Assembly: GCF_036322625.1 (NCBI RefSeq)
Contig: NZ_AP027266.1
Coordinates: forward strand, 499,001 to 563,000
DNA length: 64,000 nt
Origin: Roseicyclus marinus
GTDB lineage: Bacteria; Pseudomonadota; Alphaproteobacteria; Rhodobacterales; Rhodobacteraceae
Direction: 5' to 3'
Shown: positions 8,561 through 19,218 of the stretch, in pieces
Layout of the letters: each line of letters opens with the position of its first letter
Numbering within the stretch: the stretch's first letter is position 1
Position numbers and translations under genes: made by a program
The notes under the pieces: model-generated
Told to the model about the DNA's origin: nothing
The model's database searches: none
Seen by the model: only the letters and a program-made list of their open reading frames with translations

Positions 8561-11481
8561 CCCAGCGCCTCGGCACAGCGTCCGCAGACGCCCGCATGCC
8601 CATGGCTGCCCACATCGGGCAGGATCTTCCAGCAGCGCTGGCATTTCTCGCCCTCCGCCTTGTGGAAGACCACGCCGATCCCCGGATCGTCGAGCCGGAA
8701 GGCATCGTCTTGCGGCTCCCCCTCCATCACGCTCAACGCCGATGTGATGCACAAATCATCCATGCCCACGCCCTTGATGGTCGCGGCCAGCGCCGGATCG
8801 GCGATCTGCACCAGCGGGGCCGCTTCCAGCGATGCACCGATCACCTTGTCCCGGCGCTGCACCTCCAGCGCGGCGGTGACGACACGGCGCACCCGCCGGA
8901 TATCGGCCCATTTCGCCGCCAGCGCCGCGTCGCGCCAGCTTGCCGGCGTTTCGGGGAAATCCTGCAGATGCACGCTCGACGCATCGCCCGGATGCCGGTC
9001 CAGCCAGACCTCTTCCATGGTGAACACCAGAACCGGGGCCAGCCACGTGGTCAGCCGCTCGAAGAGCATTTCCAGCACTGTCCGCGCAGCCCTGCGGCGC
9101 GGCGTATCCCCGTCGCAATAGAGCGCATCCTTGCGGATATCGAAGTAGAAGGCCGACAAATCCGTGGTGGCAAAGTTGAACAGCGCCTGGAACACGCCCT
9201 GGAAATCGTAAGCCGCATAGCCCTTGCGCACGACCTCATCCAGTTCCGACAACCGGTGCAGCACCCAGCGTTCCAGTTCAGGCATGTCCGCCGGATCGAC
9301 CCGATCCGCCGCCGTCACATCGCCCAGCGACCCCAGCAGGAACCGCATCGTGTTGCGCAGGCGGCGATAGCTGTCGGCCACGCCTTTCAGGATCTCGGGC
9401 CCGATCCGCAGGTCGACGGTATAGTCCGACTGCGCCACCCAAAGCCGCAGGATATCGGCGCCGTATTGGTCGATGACCTCTTGCGGGGCGACGGTGTTGC
9501 CGATGGACTTGGACATCTTCATGCCCTTCTCGTCCAGCGTGAAGCCGTGGGTCAGAACCCCCCGATAGGGCGCGCGCCCGATCGTGCCGCAGGCCTGCAG
9601 CATCGAGGAATGGAACCACCCCCGGTGCTGGTCCGTGCCCTCCAGGTACAGATCGGCGATCCCGTCTTCGGACCCGTCTTCCCGGTCGCGCAGCACGAAA
9701 GCATGGGTGGACCCGGAATCGAACCAGACGTCGAGGATGTCGAACACCTGTTCCCACTCCTCGGGGTCGTATTCGTTCCCCAAAAAGCGGGCTTTCGCCC
9801 CGGGCTTGTACCAGGCATCGGCCCCTTCGGCCTCGAAGGCGTCGAGGATGCGGGCATTCACGGCCGGATCGCGCAGCAGGAAATCGGGGTCGGTCGGCTG
9901 CGCGCCCTTCTTGATGAAACAGGTCAGCGGCACGCCCCAGGCGCGCTGGCGCGACAAAACCCAATCGGGCCGCGCCTCGATCATGGAATACAGCCGGTTG
10001 CGCCCTGTCTTGGGCGTCCATTCCACCAGTTGGTCGATGGAGGTCAGCGCGCGGGTCCGGATCGTCTCGCCGTATTGGTCCATCCCGTCGCCCAGCGGCT
10101 TGTCGATGGCGGCGAACCATTGCGGGCGGTTCAGGCGGATGACGGGGGCCTTGGACCGCCACGAATGCGCATCGCTGATCGTGATCCGCTTGCGGGCCAA
10201 GAGCTTGCCAAGGCTCACCAGCTTGTCGATCACCACCTTGTTGGCATCGCCGGGCTTGCCGTTGGGCTTGATGATCTGCTCGCCCGCAAAGAACGGCAGA
10301 TCGGGCCGGAAGGACGAGTCGTCGAGGATGTTGTAGGTCATGGCCAGGCCATGCTTGCGCCCGATCTCGAAATCGTCGTCACCATGACTCGGCGCGGTAT
10401 GCACAAACCCCGTGCCCGCATCGTCGGTCACGTGATCGCCGGGGAAAAGCGGCACGTCGTAATCCCACTCGCCCTGCGCCCCCTCGGCCCCGCGCAAGGG
10501 ATGCGCGCAGGTCAGCGCGGCCAGTTCCCCGGCCGTCACATCCCGCAGGCGGCGGTGCATCGTGGGCTCCAGCCGCATCGCCGCCAGCGCCTCGGGCGCA
10601 AGCTTGTCCGCGATCAGGTAGCGGTCGCCGGTCTTGGCCCAGCTTTCCGCAGGCGTGCCGGTGATCTCGTAAAGCCCGTAGGAGATGTCGGGCCCGAAAC
10701 AGATCGCCCGGTTCTGCGGCAGGGTCCAGGGCGTGGTGGTCCAGATGACGACCTTCGCGCCCTCCGTCTCGCCCGTCGCGCCGCTGACAATCGCAAACGG
10801 CACCCAGACCGCATCCGTCTGGCGGTCGTGATATTCTACCTCCGCTTCGGCGAGCGCGGTCTTTTCCACGGGCGACCACATCACGGGCTTGGAGCCCTGG
10901 TAGAGCGCGCCGTTCATGAGGAATTTCATAAACTCCTCGGTAATGACTCGCTCGGAATGGTAATCCATCGTTAAGTATGGCTTGTCCCAAGTGCCGGTCA
11001 CGCCCAGCCGCTTGAACTCCTCGCGCTGCACGTCGATCCAGCCCTCGGCAAAGCGGCGGCATTCCTGGCGGAAGTCGACGACATCGACCTTGTCCTTGTC
11101 CTGCCCCTTGGCGCGATAGGCTTCCTCGATCTTCCATTCGATGGGCAGACCGTGACAATCCCAGCCAGGGATATAGCGGGCATCGCGACCCATCATCTGC
11201 TGGCTGCGGACCACCATGTCCTTGAGAATCTTGTTCAAGGCATGCCCGATATGCAGGTTCCCGTTGGCATACGGGGGGCCGTCATGCAGCGTGAAGGGCT
11301 TGCGCGATCCATCCTTGGCCTTGTCGCGCAGGCGGTCGTAGACGCCGATCTCCTCCCAACGGGCCAGCCAGCCCGGTTCGCGCTGGGGCAGGCCCGCGCG
11401 CATCGGGAATTCGGTCTTGGGCAGGTTCAGCGTGTCCTTGTAGTCCACGGCATCGGAAGTGGCAGGGGTATCGGCGCACAT
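8557..11481 (-). CDS. ileS: Isoleucyl-tRNA synthetase
   Basis: A 974-residue class Ia aminoacyl-tRNA synthetase that charges tRNA-Ile. The HIGH motif is at residues 77-80 and KMSKS at 655-659. The editing (CP1) domain lies between them, and a C-terminal zinc-binding segment (CQRCW followed by CGRCAEALG) closes the protein, as in bacterial-type IleRS. GAGGAG precedes the ATG at 11481. It stands alone, with about 230 bp of DNA with no recognisable feature upstream (11482-11715) before the DMT permease gene ends. Confidence 0.97.
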   Translation of the reverse strand: MCADTPATSDAVDYKDTLNLPKTEFPMRAGLPQREPGWLARWEEIGVYDRLRDKAKDGSRKPFTLHDGPPYANGNLHIGHALNKILKDMVVRSQQMMGRDARYIPGWDCHGLPIEWKIEEAYRAKGQDKDKVDVVDFRQECRRFAEGWIDVQREEFKRLGVTGTWDKPYLTMDYHSERVITEEFMKFLMNGALYQGSKPVMWSPVEKTALAEAEVEYHDRQTDAVWVPFAIVSGATGETEGAKVVIWTTTPWTLPQNRAICFGPDISYGLYEITGTPAESWAKTGDRYLIADKLAPEALAAMRLEPTMHRRLRDVTAGELAALTCAHPLRGAEGAQGEWDYDVPLFPGDHVTDDAGTGFVHTAPSHGDDDFEIGRKHGLAMTYNILDDSSFRPDLPFFAGEQIIKPNGKPGDANKVVIDKLVSLGKLLARKRITISDAHSWRSKAPVIRLNRPQWFAAIDKPLGDGMDQYGETIRTRALTSIDQLVEWTPKTGRNRLYSMIEARPDWVLSRQRAWGVPLTCFIKKGAQPTDPDFLLRDPAVNARILDAFEAEGADAWYKPGAKARFLGNEYDPEEWEQVFDILDVWFDSGSTHAFVLRDREDGSEDGIADLYLEGTDQHRGWFHSSMLQACGTIGRAPYRGVLTHGFTLDEKGMKMSKSIGNTVAPQEVIDQYGADILRLWVAQSDYTVDLRIGPEILKGVADSYRRLRNTMRFLLGSLGDVTAADRVDPADMPELERWVLHRLSELDEVVRKGYAAYDFQGVFQALFNFATTDLSAFYFDIRKDALYCDGDTPRRRAARTVLEMLFERLTTWLAPVLVFTMEEVWLDRHPGDASSVHLQDFPETPASWRDAALAAKWADIRRVRRVVTAALEVQRRDKVIGASLEAAPLVQIADPALAATIKGVGMDDLCITSALSVMEGEPQDDAFRLDDPGIGVVFHKAEGEKCQRCWKILPDVGSHGHAGVCGRCAEALG

Positions 11482-11715
11482 CGGGGGCGCTCCTCATCTG
11501 TCGGGTCGGGTCGGGGAATAGAAGGGGCGGTGCGATAGCTCAAGCACCTATGTCCCGGCGGCTCAGGGTCAGAGCGCCGGGCGGCTAATTCGAATGATGA
11601 TGATCGAACGCTGTCCCATGCCCGGCGGTATAGGCCGACGGCGCGCCAAGCTCAATGTGCAAAGAAACCCCAGACCCATGGGGCCTGCCCGCCGCCATTC
11701 TTTTTGCGACTTGGA

Positions 11716-12657
11716 TCACCCCGCCGGCGGCGCGGGTGTCGTGACACGTGCCGCCCGGCTCAGGTTCCGCTCGCGCAGCACGATGTAAAGCCCCGAGGCG
11801 ATGGTGACCCCGATCCCGATCAGGGCCAGCCCGTTCGGAAACTCCCCGAAAATCGCAAGGCCAACCAAGGCCGCTGCCGGAATTTCAAGGTATTGCATCG
11901 GTGCAAGGGTCGATGCCGGCGCGAACCGCAGCGACCAGGTCATCAACAGATGCCCGAATGTCCCCGTCAGCCCAAGCGCCACCAAAAGCCACAAGGCCCC
12001 GGCATCGGGCGGGGCGATCCATCCGACCAGGGGCGGCGTGCCGCCGAATTCGGGCAGCAGCAACAGCGGCAACAGGATCGGCAATCCGATGATCCCGCCC
12101 AGCCCCTGCAAGGCGATGGGATCGATCTCCTTGGCGACCTGGCGGGTCACCAGCATGAAAAGCGCAAAGATCACCGCGACCGCCAGCGGCAAGAGCGCGG
12201 GCCAACCCACGGCGGCAAAGCTCGGTTGCACGACCATCAAGGTCCCCACGAAACCCACGGCACAGGCCGCCATCCGCCTTGGCCCCACCTCTTCCTTCAG
12301 CACGTAGTGTCCAAGGATCAGCATGATGAAGGGCATGACAAAGGCGATGGCCACCGCATCCGCCAAGGGCAGGAACCGCAGCGCCGAGAACATCATCCCG
12401 ATGCCCCCGATCTGCAACAGCGTCCGCGCCGCCGCCAGCCGCACCACCCGCGCCGAGGGAAAGATCACCGCCCCCCGCACAAGCGCAAGCGGTAGCAACA
12501 GCCCCGCCTGTGCGCCAAAGCGGACAAGGATCAGCTGCAACAGCGGAAAGACACCGCCCAGAAGCTTGGCCAGCGCATCGGAAAACGGGATCATGACGCA
12601 AAAGCCCAGCATCAAGAGGATGCCCAGCAGCGGTCGGTCGGTCTGGCTCTGGCTCAT
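11716..12657 (-). CDS. DMT-family permease (EamA domains)
   Basis: A 313-residue polytopic membrane protein with about ten hydrophobic segments arranged as two EamA repeats, typical of the drug/metabolite transporter superfamily. The second repeat contains the motif PMQYLEIPAAALVGLAIFGE, seen in this group. Such proteins export or import small metabolites; the substrate cannot be read from sequence. It lies 31 bp downstream of the ChaC-type gene on the same strand and is probably co-transcribed with it. Confidence 0.85.
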   Translation of the reverse strand: MSQSQTDRPLLGILLMLGFCVMIPFSDALAKLLGGVFPLLQLILVRFGAQAGLLLPLALVRGAVIFPSARVVRLAAARTLLQIGGIGMMFSALRFLPLADAVAIAFVMPFIMLILGHYVLKEEVGPRRMAACAVGFVGTLMVVQPSFAAVGWPALLPLAVAVIFALFMLVTRQVAKEIDPIALQGLGGIIGLPILLPLLLLPEFGGTPPLVGWIAPPDAGALWLLVALGLTGTFGHLLMTWSLRFAPASTLAPMQYLEIPAAALVGLAIFGEFPNGLALIGIGVTIASGLYIVLRERNLSRAARVTTPAPPAG

Positions 12658-12688
12658 GACCTCTCAATGCCGTGCCCGGCATCGCTTG

Positions 12689-13420
12689 TCACGCCCCCGA
12701 AATCCCTTCGCGATACGCCCGCACCTCCGCCAGAAGCGCGCTTGCCTCCCGGTCCTCGATGCCGACCTCGGCCAGATGCGCGACGGTGCTGGCCAGATAG
12801 TCGTAGCTCGTGCCCAGAAACCCCATACCCGTCGCCGCATAGCGGACCTGCATCGCGCGCGCGATATCGCCCTCCATCGACGGATCGTCGTGATCGGCAA
12901 GGAAACTCAGCGCCCGAACCTTTTGGCCCGCGATATCCACGGGGATGAAGCGTGCGTGATAGCCCGGCCCGATCATCTCGCGCCGGAACAGGATCTCGGT
13001 CTCGGTCTCGACCTTTTCCGCCGCGATGCGGAACGCGACCCCTTCGCAGCCGGGCCCGTGATCGAGCGCCGCCATCAGCCCCGGCGCCTCCGCCGTGCCG
13101 CGCCCGCCGTGCCGGTCGACAAGGATGAACCGCCGCGCATGCCCCGGCGCATGGGCGCGGCGCAATTCCGCGAAATCGAGCGCCGGGTCCCAGATGAGCG
13201 AGCCATAGGCAAAAACCCACAGATCGCCTGCGTGGCCGGTCAGCGCCTCCCGCCGCAATCCTTCCCGCAACGCGTCGGGATGAAAGGGAAAGCTCAGGGG
13301 CAAGCCCCGCTCGACCAGCGTGGCCCGGACACGTTCGGTGGTGATGGTCCGGAAATAGGATTCCGCAAAGGGCTTGATCCGCCCCCTCAGCCCCGGATGA
13401 TGCCGAAACGGATCGCTCAT
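12689..13420 (-). CDS. ChaC-type gamma-glutamylcyclotransferase
   Basis: A 243-residue protein of the ChaC family, which splits glutathione into 5-oxoproline and Cys-Gly in the cytoplasm. The glycine-containing substrate loop VFAYGSLIWD is at residues 69-78, with the partner motif GYHARFIPVDI near the middle. The ATG overlaps the TGA of the upstream DUF697 gene (ATGA), so the two are translationally coupled. A glutathione transferase lies a few kb away, but no operon links them. Confidence 0.85.
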   Translation of the reverse strand: MSDPFRHHPGLRGRIKPFAESYFRTITTERVRATLVERGLPLSFPFHPDALREGLRREALTGHAGDLWVFAYGSLIWDPALDFAELRRAHAPGHARRFILVDRHGGRGTAEAPGLMAALDHGPGCEGVAFRIAAEKVETETEILFRREMIGPGYHARFIPVDIAGQKVRALSFLADHDDPSMEGDIARAMQVRYAATGMGFLGTSYDYLASTVAHLAEVGIEDREASALLAEVRAYREGISGA

Positions 13421-14418
13421 GCGCCCGTCTGCCCGAAAAGTCCCGCCAGCGCCCGTTTGACCAGCGAGCCGACGCCGGGCCGCCGCCCCTCGCCAAAGGG
13501 CAATGGGCGGCAGACTTCCATCGCGGCCAGGCCCACCCGCGCCGTCAAGGCCCCGTTCACGACCCCTTCGCCGAACCGGCGGCTGACCTTGGACAGGATC
13601 GAACCGCCCGCGACCGACCCGATCAGGTCATCCCCGATCGCCACGGCCCCCGTCGCCACCAGATGCGTCAGAACCGCCCGGAGCAGGCGGACCGATCCCA
13701 TCATGCCCGACCGCCCGCCGTAGATCTCCGCGATGCGCCGGATCATCCGGATATTGGCGGTCAGGGCCGCCACCACATCGGCCAGCGCGATGGGCACCAG
13801 GGCCGTCACGGTGGCGACCTGCCGCGCCGCCGCCTCCACCTCGGCGCGTGCCATCGCGTCGAGCGGCGCCAGAAGATGCGCCTCGGCCAGTGTCAAAAGC
13901 GTCTCCGCCTCGAACACCTCCGCGCCTTGCCGCGCCAGCTCGGCCCGACCCAGCTCCAGCCGCGCCCGGCCCCGGTAAAGCGCGTCAAGCCGACCCACCA
14001 CCCGGCGGGCCGCCGCCAGATCGCCGGTGGATCGCGCCGCTTCCGCCTCCCGCCGCAAACCGTCAAGCCGCCCCAACCGGGCAAAGGCCGCCGCCTCGCC
14101 CAGCGCGATCAGGATCAGGGACAGCAGGACCACCCCCACCAATCCCGTGGCCACCCAGCCCAAGATCGGTCGCGTCGTCAAAAGACCTGTAACGAAATCC
14201 CAGGTCGCGAGCGACAGAACCAATCCCGAAAGCCCCAGAACGGCCCCCCAGAACAGCCGCCAAAGCCGGCTCGGTCGCCGCGCGCCCAGCGTCGCCATCA
14301 CCTGCATCGCCTGTCCTTGCGGCAGTCCCGGCGCATCGGGAACCGGCGGTGCATCCTGCGGCCCGGTGCCTTGCGCGCCCTCCAGCTCGATCAGGACGGG
14401 GCCTTTTCGCTCACTCAT
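13417..14418 (-). CDS. ycjF: YcjF-like DUF697 membrane protein (TIGR01620 type)
   Basis: A 333-residue inner-membrane protein. After a Pro/Ala-rich cytoplasmic N terminus come two hydrophobic helices (about residues 55-75 and 88-112), then a charged helical region and the C-terminal DUF697 part (TANIRMIRRIAEIYGGRSG). It is the usual partner of YcjX, whose gene lies immediately upstream on the same strand. In enterobacteria the pair is induced by envelope stress, but its role is unclear. The ATG at 14418 has GAGGG/GGAAG upstream and was preferred over 14442. Confidence 0.82.
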   Translation of the reverse strand: MSERKGPVLIELEGAQGTGPQDAPPVPDAPGLPQGQAMQVMATLGARRPSRLWRLFWGAVLGLSGLVLSLATWDFVTGLLTTRPILGWVATGLVGVVLLSLILIALGEAAAFARLGRLDGLRREAEAARSTGDLAAARRVVGRLDALYRGRARLELGRAELARQGAEVFEAETLLTLAEAHLLAPLDAMARAEVEAAARQVATVTALVPIALADVVAALTANIRMIRRIAEIYGGRSGMMGSVRLLRAVLTHLVATGAVAIGDDLIGSVAGGSILSKVSRRFGEGVVNGALTARVGLAAMEVCRPLPFGEGRRPGVGSLVKRALAGLFGQTGA

Positions 14419-14443
14419 CTTCCGGCCCTCTTTGCTTTCCAAA

Positions 14444-14488
14444 TACTCCGGGGAGTCGCCAAAGGCGACGGGGGGCAGCGCCCCCCTT
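14444..14488. repeat. Intergenic hairpin cluster
   Basis: Between the ycjX and ycjF homologues two hairpins stand side by side: GTCGCCAAAGGCGAC, and GGGGGG paired with CCCCCC around CAGCG. They are preceded by AAATACTCCGGGGAG. GC-rich double hairpins of this kind in an operon gap may shape transcript ends or stability. Only one copy is seen in the window. Confidence 0.4.
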
Positions 14489-14527
14489 TGTCCACAACGG
14501 GGCAGCGCCCCTTCGGCGGCACCCCCC

Positions 14528-15973
14528 TCATCCCAGCCGATCCCCCAGCAGGAACTGCGCCGCCCGGTCGAGCCGGATATGCGGTGGCCCCTCGCCGGGG
14601 CGCAGCGTCAGGGGCGCAGGCGCAAAGCGCATCACGCCGTAATCGCCGCCAAGCCACTGGGCCGCCCCGGACCGCGCCGGGTGCAGAAGGGCGGCGGGAT
14701 CCTCGGGCAGATCGCCCGGATGCAGCGCCGCCTGACGCCCCGTGTCCAGCAAGATGCCCCGCACCAGCCCCAGATCGACCCCGTCGACGCTGCGCCGTTC
14801 CTCGACCGTGGCACGCAAGGCGGCGATCGCCATGGCCTGTGTCCGGGCCCCCGCGAAATCGGCCCGCCTGCGCGCTTCGGCGACCAGTGCCGCCATGATC
14901 GCGGCAAGCCTGTCGTGCTGTTCGTGGTGCAGATGATCGGCTTTCGTCGCGGCAAACAGGATCCTGTCCACCCGCCGCGTCCCCAGAAGCGTCGACAAAA
15001 ACGCCGATCTCCCGGGCCGGAACGCGCCCAGGATGCCTGTCATCGCCTGCCGCAAATCCTCCAGCGCCGCGGGGCCTGCATGGATTGCGCCCAGAACATC
15101 CACCAGCACCACCTGCCGGTCGATCCGCGCGAAATGCGCGCGGAAAAACGGCTTCACCACCTGCGCCTTGTAGGCCTCGAAGCGGCGGGCGCATTCGCGG
15201 GCCAGCGATCCGCGCGGCGCTTGCGACGGGGGCAGCGGCGCGAAGGTCAGGACCGGTGACCCCTCCAGATCGCCGGGCAACAGGAACCGCCCCGGCGTGC
15301 AATCCGAATACCCCGCCTCCCGCGCGTCCTTGAGATAGGCGGTCCAGTCGCGCGCCAGCGCTGCGGCTTGCGGCTCGGACAGGGGGGCATCGGGGTCGAT
15401 TGTCGCCAGTCGCGCGCGAAACGCCTCGGCCTCGGGCCGCTTTTCCGCCCGTGCCAGCGCCTCGGCCGACCAGCCCGCGAAATCCTGTTCCAGAAGCCCA
15501 AGGTCCAAAAGCCATTCGCCGGGATAATCCACGATGTCCAGATGCACGGTCCTGAGGCCCGACAGCCCCCCGAGCATCCCCTTGGGCCGCACCTTCAGCG
15601 ACAGGCGCAATTCCGACACGCTCCGTGTGCTTTCGGGCCAATGCGGCGCGGGGCCGGTCAGGGCCGCCAGATGGGTTTCGAAGTCGAAGCGCGGGACGGT
15701 ATCGTCGGGTTGGGGTTGCAGATAGGCCGCCTCGATCCGACCCGATTGCGCGGCTTCCAGACCCGGCATCCGGCCCCGGTCCAGCAGGTTCGCCACGAGC
15801 GAGGTGATGAAAACCGTCTTGCCAGCCCGGCTCAGGCCGGTGACACCCAGCCGGATCACCGGCTCGAACAACAGGCCCGACACGCCGCGCGCCGCCCCTT
15901 CGATCTGTCGCCCCACGGCGTCGGCGATGGTTCCGATGACCAAACTGCGGTTCCTGTCCTGCACGGGGTCCAT
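14528..15973 (-). CDS. ycjX: YcjX-family P-loop NTPase (DUF463)
   Basis: A 481-residue protein of the YcjX family, predicted GTP-binding proteins related to dynamin-like ATPases. The Walker A motif G-L-S-R-A-G-K-T is at residues 46-53; [13 protein letters not shown] forms the following Walker B-like region; [15 protein letters not shown] resembles the nucleotide base-recognition motif. The ATG at 15973 ([10 protein letters not shown]) follows AAGG; a longer reading from 16180 overlaps truA on the other strand and is not credible. It is divergent from truA and forms a unit with the YcjF-like gene. Confidence 0.88.
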   Translation of the reverse strand: MDPVQDRNRSLVIGTIADAVGRQIEGAARGVSGLLFEPVIRLGVTGLSRAGKTVFITSLVANLLDRGRMPGLEAAQSGRIEAAYLQPQPDDTVPRFDFETHLAALTGPAPHWPESTRSVSELRLSLKVRPKGMLGGLSGLRTVHLDIVDYPGEWLLDLGLLEQDFAGWSAEALARAEKRPEAEAFRARLATIDPDAPLSEPQAAALARDWTAYLKDAREAGYSDCTPGRFLLPGDLEGSPVLTFAPLPPSQAPRGSLARECARRFEAYKAQVVKPFFRAHFARIDRQVVLVDVLGAIHAGPAALEDLRQAMTGILGAFRPGRSAFLSTLLGTRRVDRILFAATKADHLHHEQHDRLAAIMAALVAEARRRADFAGARTQAMAIAALRATVEERRSVDGVDLGLVRGILLDTGRQAALHPGDLPEDPAALLHPARSGAAQWLGGDYGVMRFAPAPLTLRPGEGPPHIRLDRAAQFLLGDRLG

Positions 15974-16077
15974 ACTTGCCTTCTGACAGTAAGCATCGGG
16001 GCAGGTCATTGCGAGGGGGCGAATGCCCCCGCGCTTCCCCCTTGGCGCGGAGGGGGCTTTGCGCCTATGTGCCCCCC

Positions 16078-16845
16078 ATGCCCCGCTATGCCCTGAAACT
16101 CGAATATGACGGCGCGCCCTTTGCCGGGTGGCAGCGTCAGGCCGACCAGCCCAGCGTGCAGGGCGCGGTCGAGGCGGCATTGGCCGCGCTCGAAGCTGAC
16201 GTTCCCTCCATCGCGGCGGCGGGGCGGACCGATGCCGGGGTCCATGCCACGGGGCAGGTGGCCCAATGCGACATGACCCGTGACTGGGATCCCTTTCGCC
16301 TGTCCGAGGCGCTGAACTGGCATCTGAAACCCGCCCCCGTCGCGGTGCTTGCCTGTGCCCGTGTTCCCGATGATTGGCATGCGCGCTTTTCGGCCATCGA
16401 ACGGCGCTACACCTATCGCGTGATCTGCCGCCGCGCGCCGCTTGTCCATGACCGGGGGCAGGCGTGGCTGGTCAAGCAGCCGCTCGACGTGGCGGCGATG
16501 CGCGCGGCCGCGCGGCACCTGGTGGGTCTGCATGATTTCACCACCTTCCGCGCCGTCCATTGCCAGGCCCAAAGTCCGGTCAAGACGCTGGACGAGGTGA
16601 CGGTCGAGGAGATCGCCCGCCCCGATGCGCAGGAAATCCGCTTTCACCTGCGCGCGCGGTCCTTTCTGCACAACCAGGTCCGGTCCATCGTCGGCACGCT
16701 CGAACGGGTGGGCGCGGGGGCATGGGCGCCTTCGGATGTCGCGACAGCCCTTGCCGCCGCCGACCGCGCGGCTTGCGGCCCCGTCGCCCCGCCCGAGGGG
16801 CTTTACCTGACGGGCGTGGGATATCCTCGGGACGTATTTGGCTGA
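16078..16845 (+). CDS. truA: tRNA pseudouridine(38-40) synthase
   Basis: A 255-residue TruA, which converts uridines 38-40 of the tRNA anticodon arm to pseudouridine. The catalytic Asp52 is in [24 protein letters not shown] and [13 protein letters not shown] are further family motifs. The ATG at 16078 gives the standard N terminus [12 protein letters not shown], although the sequence before it has no clear ribosome binding site. It is followed by icd on the same strand, 111 bp away. Confidence 0.93.
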   Translation: MPRYALKLEYDGAPFAGWQRQADQPSVQGAVEAALAALEADVPSIAAAGRTDAGVHATGQVAQCDMTRDWDPFRLSEALNWHLKPAPVAVLACARVPDDWHARFSAIERRYTYRVICRRAPLVHDRGQAWLVKQPLDVAAMRAAARHLVGLHDFTTFRAVHCQAQSPVKTLDEVTVEEIARPDAQEIRFHLRARSFLHNQVRSIVGTLERVGAGAWAPSDVATALAAADRAACGPVAPPEGLYLTGVGYPRDVFG

Positions 16846-16956
16846 AACATCCCGGCGCGGCATCTGGTCTCGCCCCCTCTGGCCCTGTCCACGCTGGACG
16901 GCGGGATTTCGGTGTACTATTGCATACCAAAATTCCTGAGCCTCCGGGGGACACCC

Positions 16957-19164
16957 ATGACCGACCAGAATACGCCCGACATCATCTACACCAAGGTCGA
17001 CGAAGCGCCCGAGCTCGCCTCGGCCTCGCTCCTGCCGATCATCCAGAGCTTTGCCGCTGCCGCCGGCGTCAGCGTCGGCATCCGCGACATCTCGCTCGCG
17101 GGCCGCATCCTGGCCGCTTTCCCCGAGAACCTGACGCCCGAGCAGCGCATCAGCGACGACCTCGCCATCCTTGGCGAACTGGTCAAGACGCCCGAGGCCA
17201 ATGTCATCAAGCTGCCCAACATCTCGGCCTCCGTGCCGCAGCTGGTCGCCGCGATCCGCGAATTGCAGGGGCAGGGCTATGCGATCCCCGATTACCCCGA
17301 AACCCCCGCGACCGAGGCCGAGAAAACCGCCCGCGCGCGCTATGACGCGATCAAGGGCTCGGCCGTGAACCCCGTCCTGCGCGAGGGCAATTCCGACCGC
17401 CGCGCTGCAACGGCCGTCAAGAAATACGCCCAGGCCAACCCGCACCGCATGGGCGAGTGGACCCGCGACAGCAAGACCCGTGTCGCCTCCATGGCGGGTG
17501 GCGATTTCCGCGCCAATGAAACCTCCGCCACACTTGGCGCCGCCGCCAAGGCGCGCATCGTCCTGACCGCCGCCGATGGCAGCGAACATCTGCTCAAGGA
17601 TGGCGTCAGCTACCCGGCAGGGACCGTGGTCGACGCAACCTACATGAGCGCCGCCGCGCTGTCCGACTTCCTCGCGCAGGAAATCGCCCGCACCAAGGCA
17701 GAAGGGACGCTCTTTTCGCTGCACCTCAAGGCGACGATGATGAAGGTCTCGGACCCGATCATCTTCGGCCATGCCGTGCGCGCCTTCCTCGCCCCCGTCT
17801 TCGAGGCGTTCGGGGATCGCATGGCGGCCCTGGGCGTCAACCCGAACTCGGGCCTCGGCGATCTGTTGGAGCGGGTGAAGGGCGAGGCCGACATCATGGC
17901 CGCCATCGAAGCCTGCATGGGCGAGCGCCCGCCGCTTTACATGGTCGACAGCGACCGCGGCATCACCAACCTGCACGTCCCCTCGGACGTGATCGTCGAT
18001 GCCTCCATGCCGGCGCTGATCCGGGCAGGCGGCAAGGGCTGGGGCCCCGACGGCAAGGAACATGATGCCGTCTGCGTGATCCCCGACACCTGCTATGCGC
18101 CCGTCTATGACGAGACGATCGAATTCTTCAAACAGAACGGCAAGCTGAACCCCGCCACGGCCGGCACGGTCCAGAACCTTGGCCTGATGGCGCAGAAGGC
18201 GGAAGAATACGGCTCACACCCCACCACCTTCGAAATCCCCGCCGATGGCGTGGTCCGCATGGTGCTGGAGGACGGCACGATCCTGCACGAGCACAAGGTG
18301 CAGAAAGGCGACATCTGGCGTTCGGCCAGCGCGCGCAAGGCGCCCATCGAGGATTGGGTGAACCTTGCCATCGAGCGGCAGGCGATCACCGGCTATCGCT
18401 CGATCTTCTGGCTCGACGAGACCCGCGCCCATGACGCGCAGCTGATCGCCATGGTCAAGCCGATCCTCGAGGCCCGTGGCGTTGCGGACAAGTTCGAGAT
18501 CATGGCGCCGCGCGAAGCGACCCGCGCCAGCCTCGAGACGATCACCAAGGGCGAGAATTGCATCGCCATCACCGGCAACGTCTTGCGCGACTACCTGACC
18601 GACCTGTTCCCGATCCTCGAGCTTGCGACCTCGGCCAAGATGCTCTCGATCGTGAAGCTGATGCAGGGCGGTGGCCTGTTCGAAACCGGCGCGGGTGGCT
18701 CTGCCCCCAAGCATGTCCAGCAATTGCAGGGCGAAAACCACCTGCGGTGGGACAGCCTTGGTGAATTCTGCGCGCTTGGCGAAAGCTTCCGCTTCCTCGC
18801 GCAGACCAAGGGCAATGCAAAGGCCAAGGTGTTGGGCGATGCGGTCGATACCGCGACCCAAGGCATCCTCGACCATGACCGCAGCCCGGGCCGCAAGGCG
18901 GGTGAGCCCGACAACCGCGACAGCCACTACTGGTTCGCGCGCTACTGGGCCGAAGCCCTTGCCGCCCAGACCGAGGATGCGGGCCTTGCCGCCCATTTCG
19001 CCCCGGTGGCCAAGGCGCTGTCCGATGGCGAGGCGGCGATTCTCGCCGAACTGCACGCCGCGCGCGGCCAGGCCGTGGATCAGGGCGGCTATTACCACCC
19101 CGATCCGGTCAAGACCGCCGCGATCATGCGCCCCTCGGCCACGCTGAACGCGATCATCGGCTGA
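16957..19164 (+). CDS. icd: NADP-dependent isocitrate dehydrogenase, monomeric type
   Basis: A 735-residue monomeric-type isocitrate dehydrogenase, about twice the length of the dimeric enzyme and unrelated to it in primary sequence. It oxidises isocitrate to 2-oxoglutarate with NADP in the TCA cycle. Typical segments are [14 protein letters not shown] at the start, [12 protein letters not shown] (substrate binding) and [19 protein letters not shown]. The ATG at 16957 follows a weak GGGGGA motif. The 2-oxoglutarate dehydrogenase and succinate genes that continue the cycle lie about 20 kb away in the same window. A strong terminator follows. Confidence 0.95.
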   Translation: MTDQNTPDIIYTKVDEAPELASASLLPIIQSFAAAAGVSVGIRDISLAGRILAAFPENLTPEQRISDDLAILGELVKTPEANVIKLPNISASVPQLVAAIRELQGQGYAIPDYPETPATEAEKTARARYDAIKGSAVNPVLREGNSDRRAATAVKKYAQANPHRMGEWTRDSKTRVASMAGGDFRANETSATLGAAAKARIVLTAADGSEHLLKDGVSYPAGTVVDATYMSAAALSDFLAQEIARTKAEGTLFSLHLKATMMKVSDPIIFGHAVRAFLAPVFEAFGDRMAALGVNPNSGLGDLLERVKGEADIMAAIEACMGERPPLYMVDSDRGITNLHVPSDVIVDASMPALIRAGGKGWGPDGKEHDAVCVIPDTCYAPVYDETIEFFKQNGKLNPATAGTVQNLGLMAQKAEEYGSHPTTFEIPADGVVRMVLEDGTILHEHKVQKGDIWRSASARKAPIEDWVNLAIERQAITGYRSIFWLDETRAHDAQLIAMVKPILEARGVADKFEIMAPREATRASLETITKGENCIAITGNVLRDYLTDLFPILELATSAKMLSIVKLMQGGGLFETGAGGSAPKHVQQLQGENHLRWDSLGEFCALGESFRFLAQTKGNAKAKVLGDAVDTATQGILDHDRSPGRKAGEPDNRDSHYWFARYWAEALAAQTEDAGLAAHFAPVAKALSDGEAAILAELHAARGQAVDQGGYYHPDPVKTAAIMRPSATLNAIIG

Positions 19165-19181
19165 AAGACGATCTTTCCCAA

Positions 19182-19213
19182 AGGAAAAGCCCCGGCCATC
19201 GCCGGGGCTTTTT
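19182..19213 (+). terminator. Intrinsic terminator of icd
   Basis: GCCCCGGC pairs with GCCGGGGC around a four-base loop; the stem is extended by AAAA/TTTT on the flanks and is followed by a run of five T. It begins about 20 bases after the icd stop codon. The A-rich left side means it can also serve the convergent minus-strand gene at 19219. Confidence 0.9.
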
Positions 19214-19218
19214 CCGTT

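Noticed and set aside
11482-11715. Gap upstream of ileS as a T-box or other riboswitch
   Set aside because: No T-box motif or conserved stem pattern was found, and T-boxes are rare in this class of bacteria.
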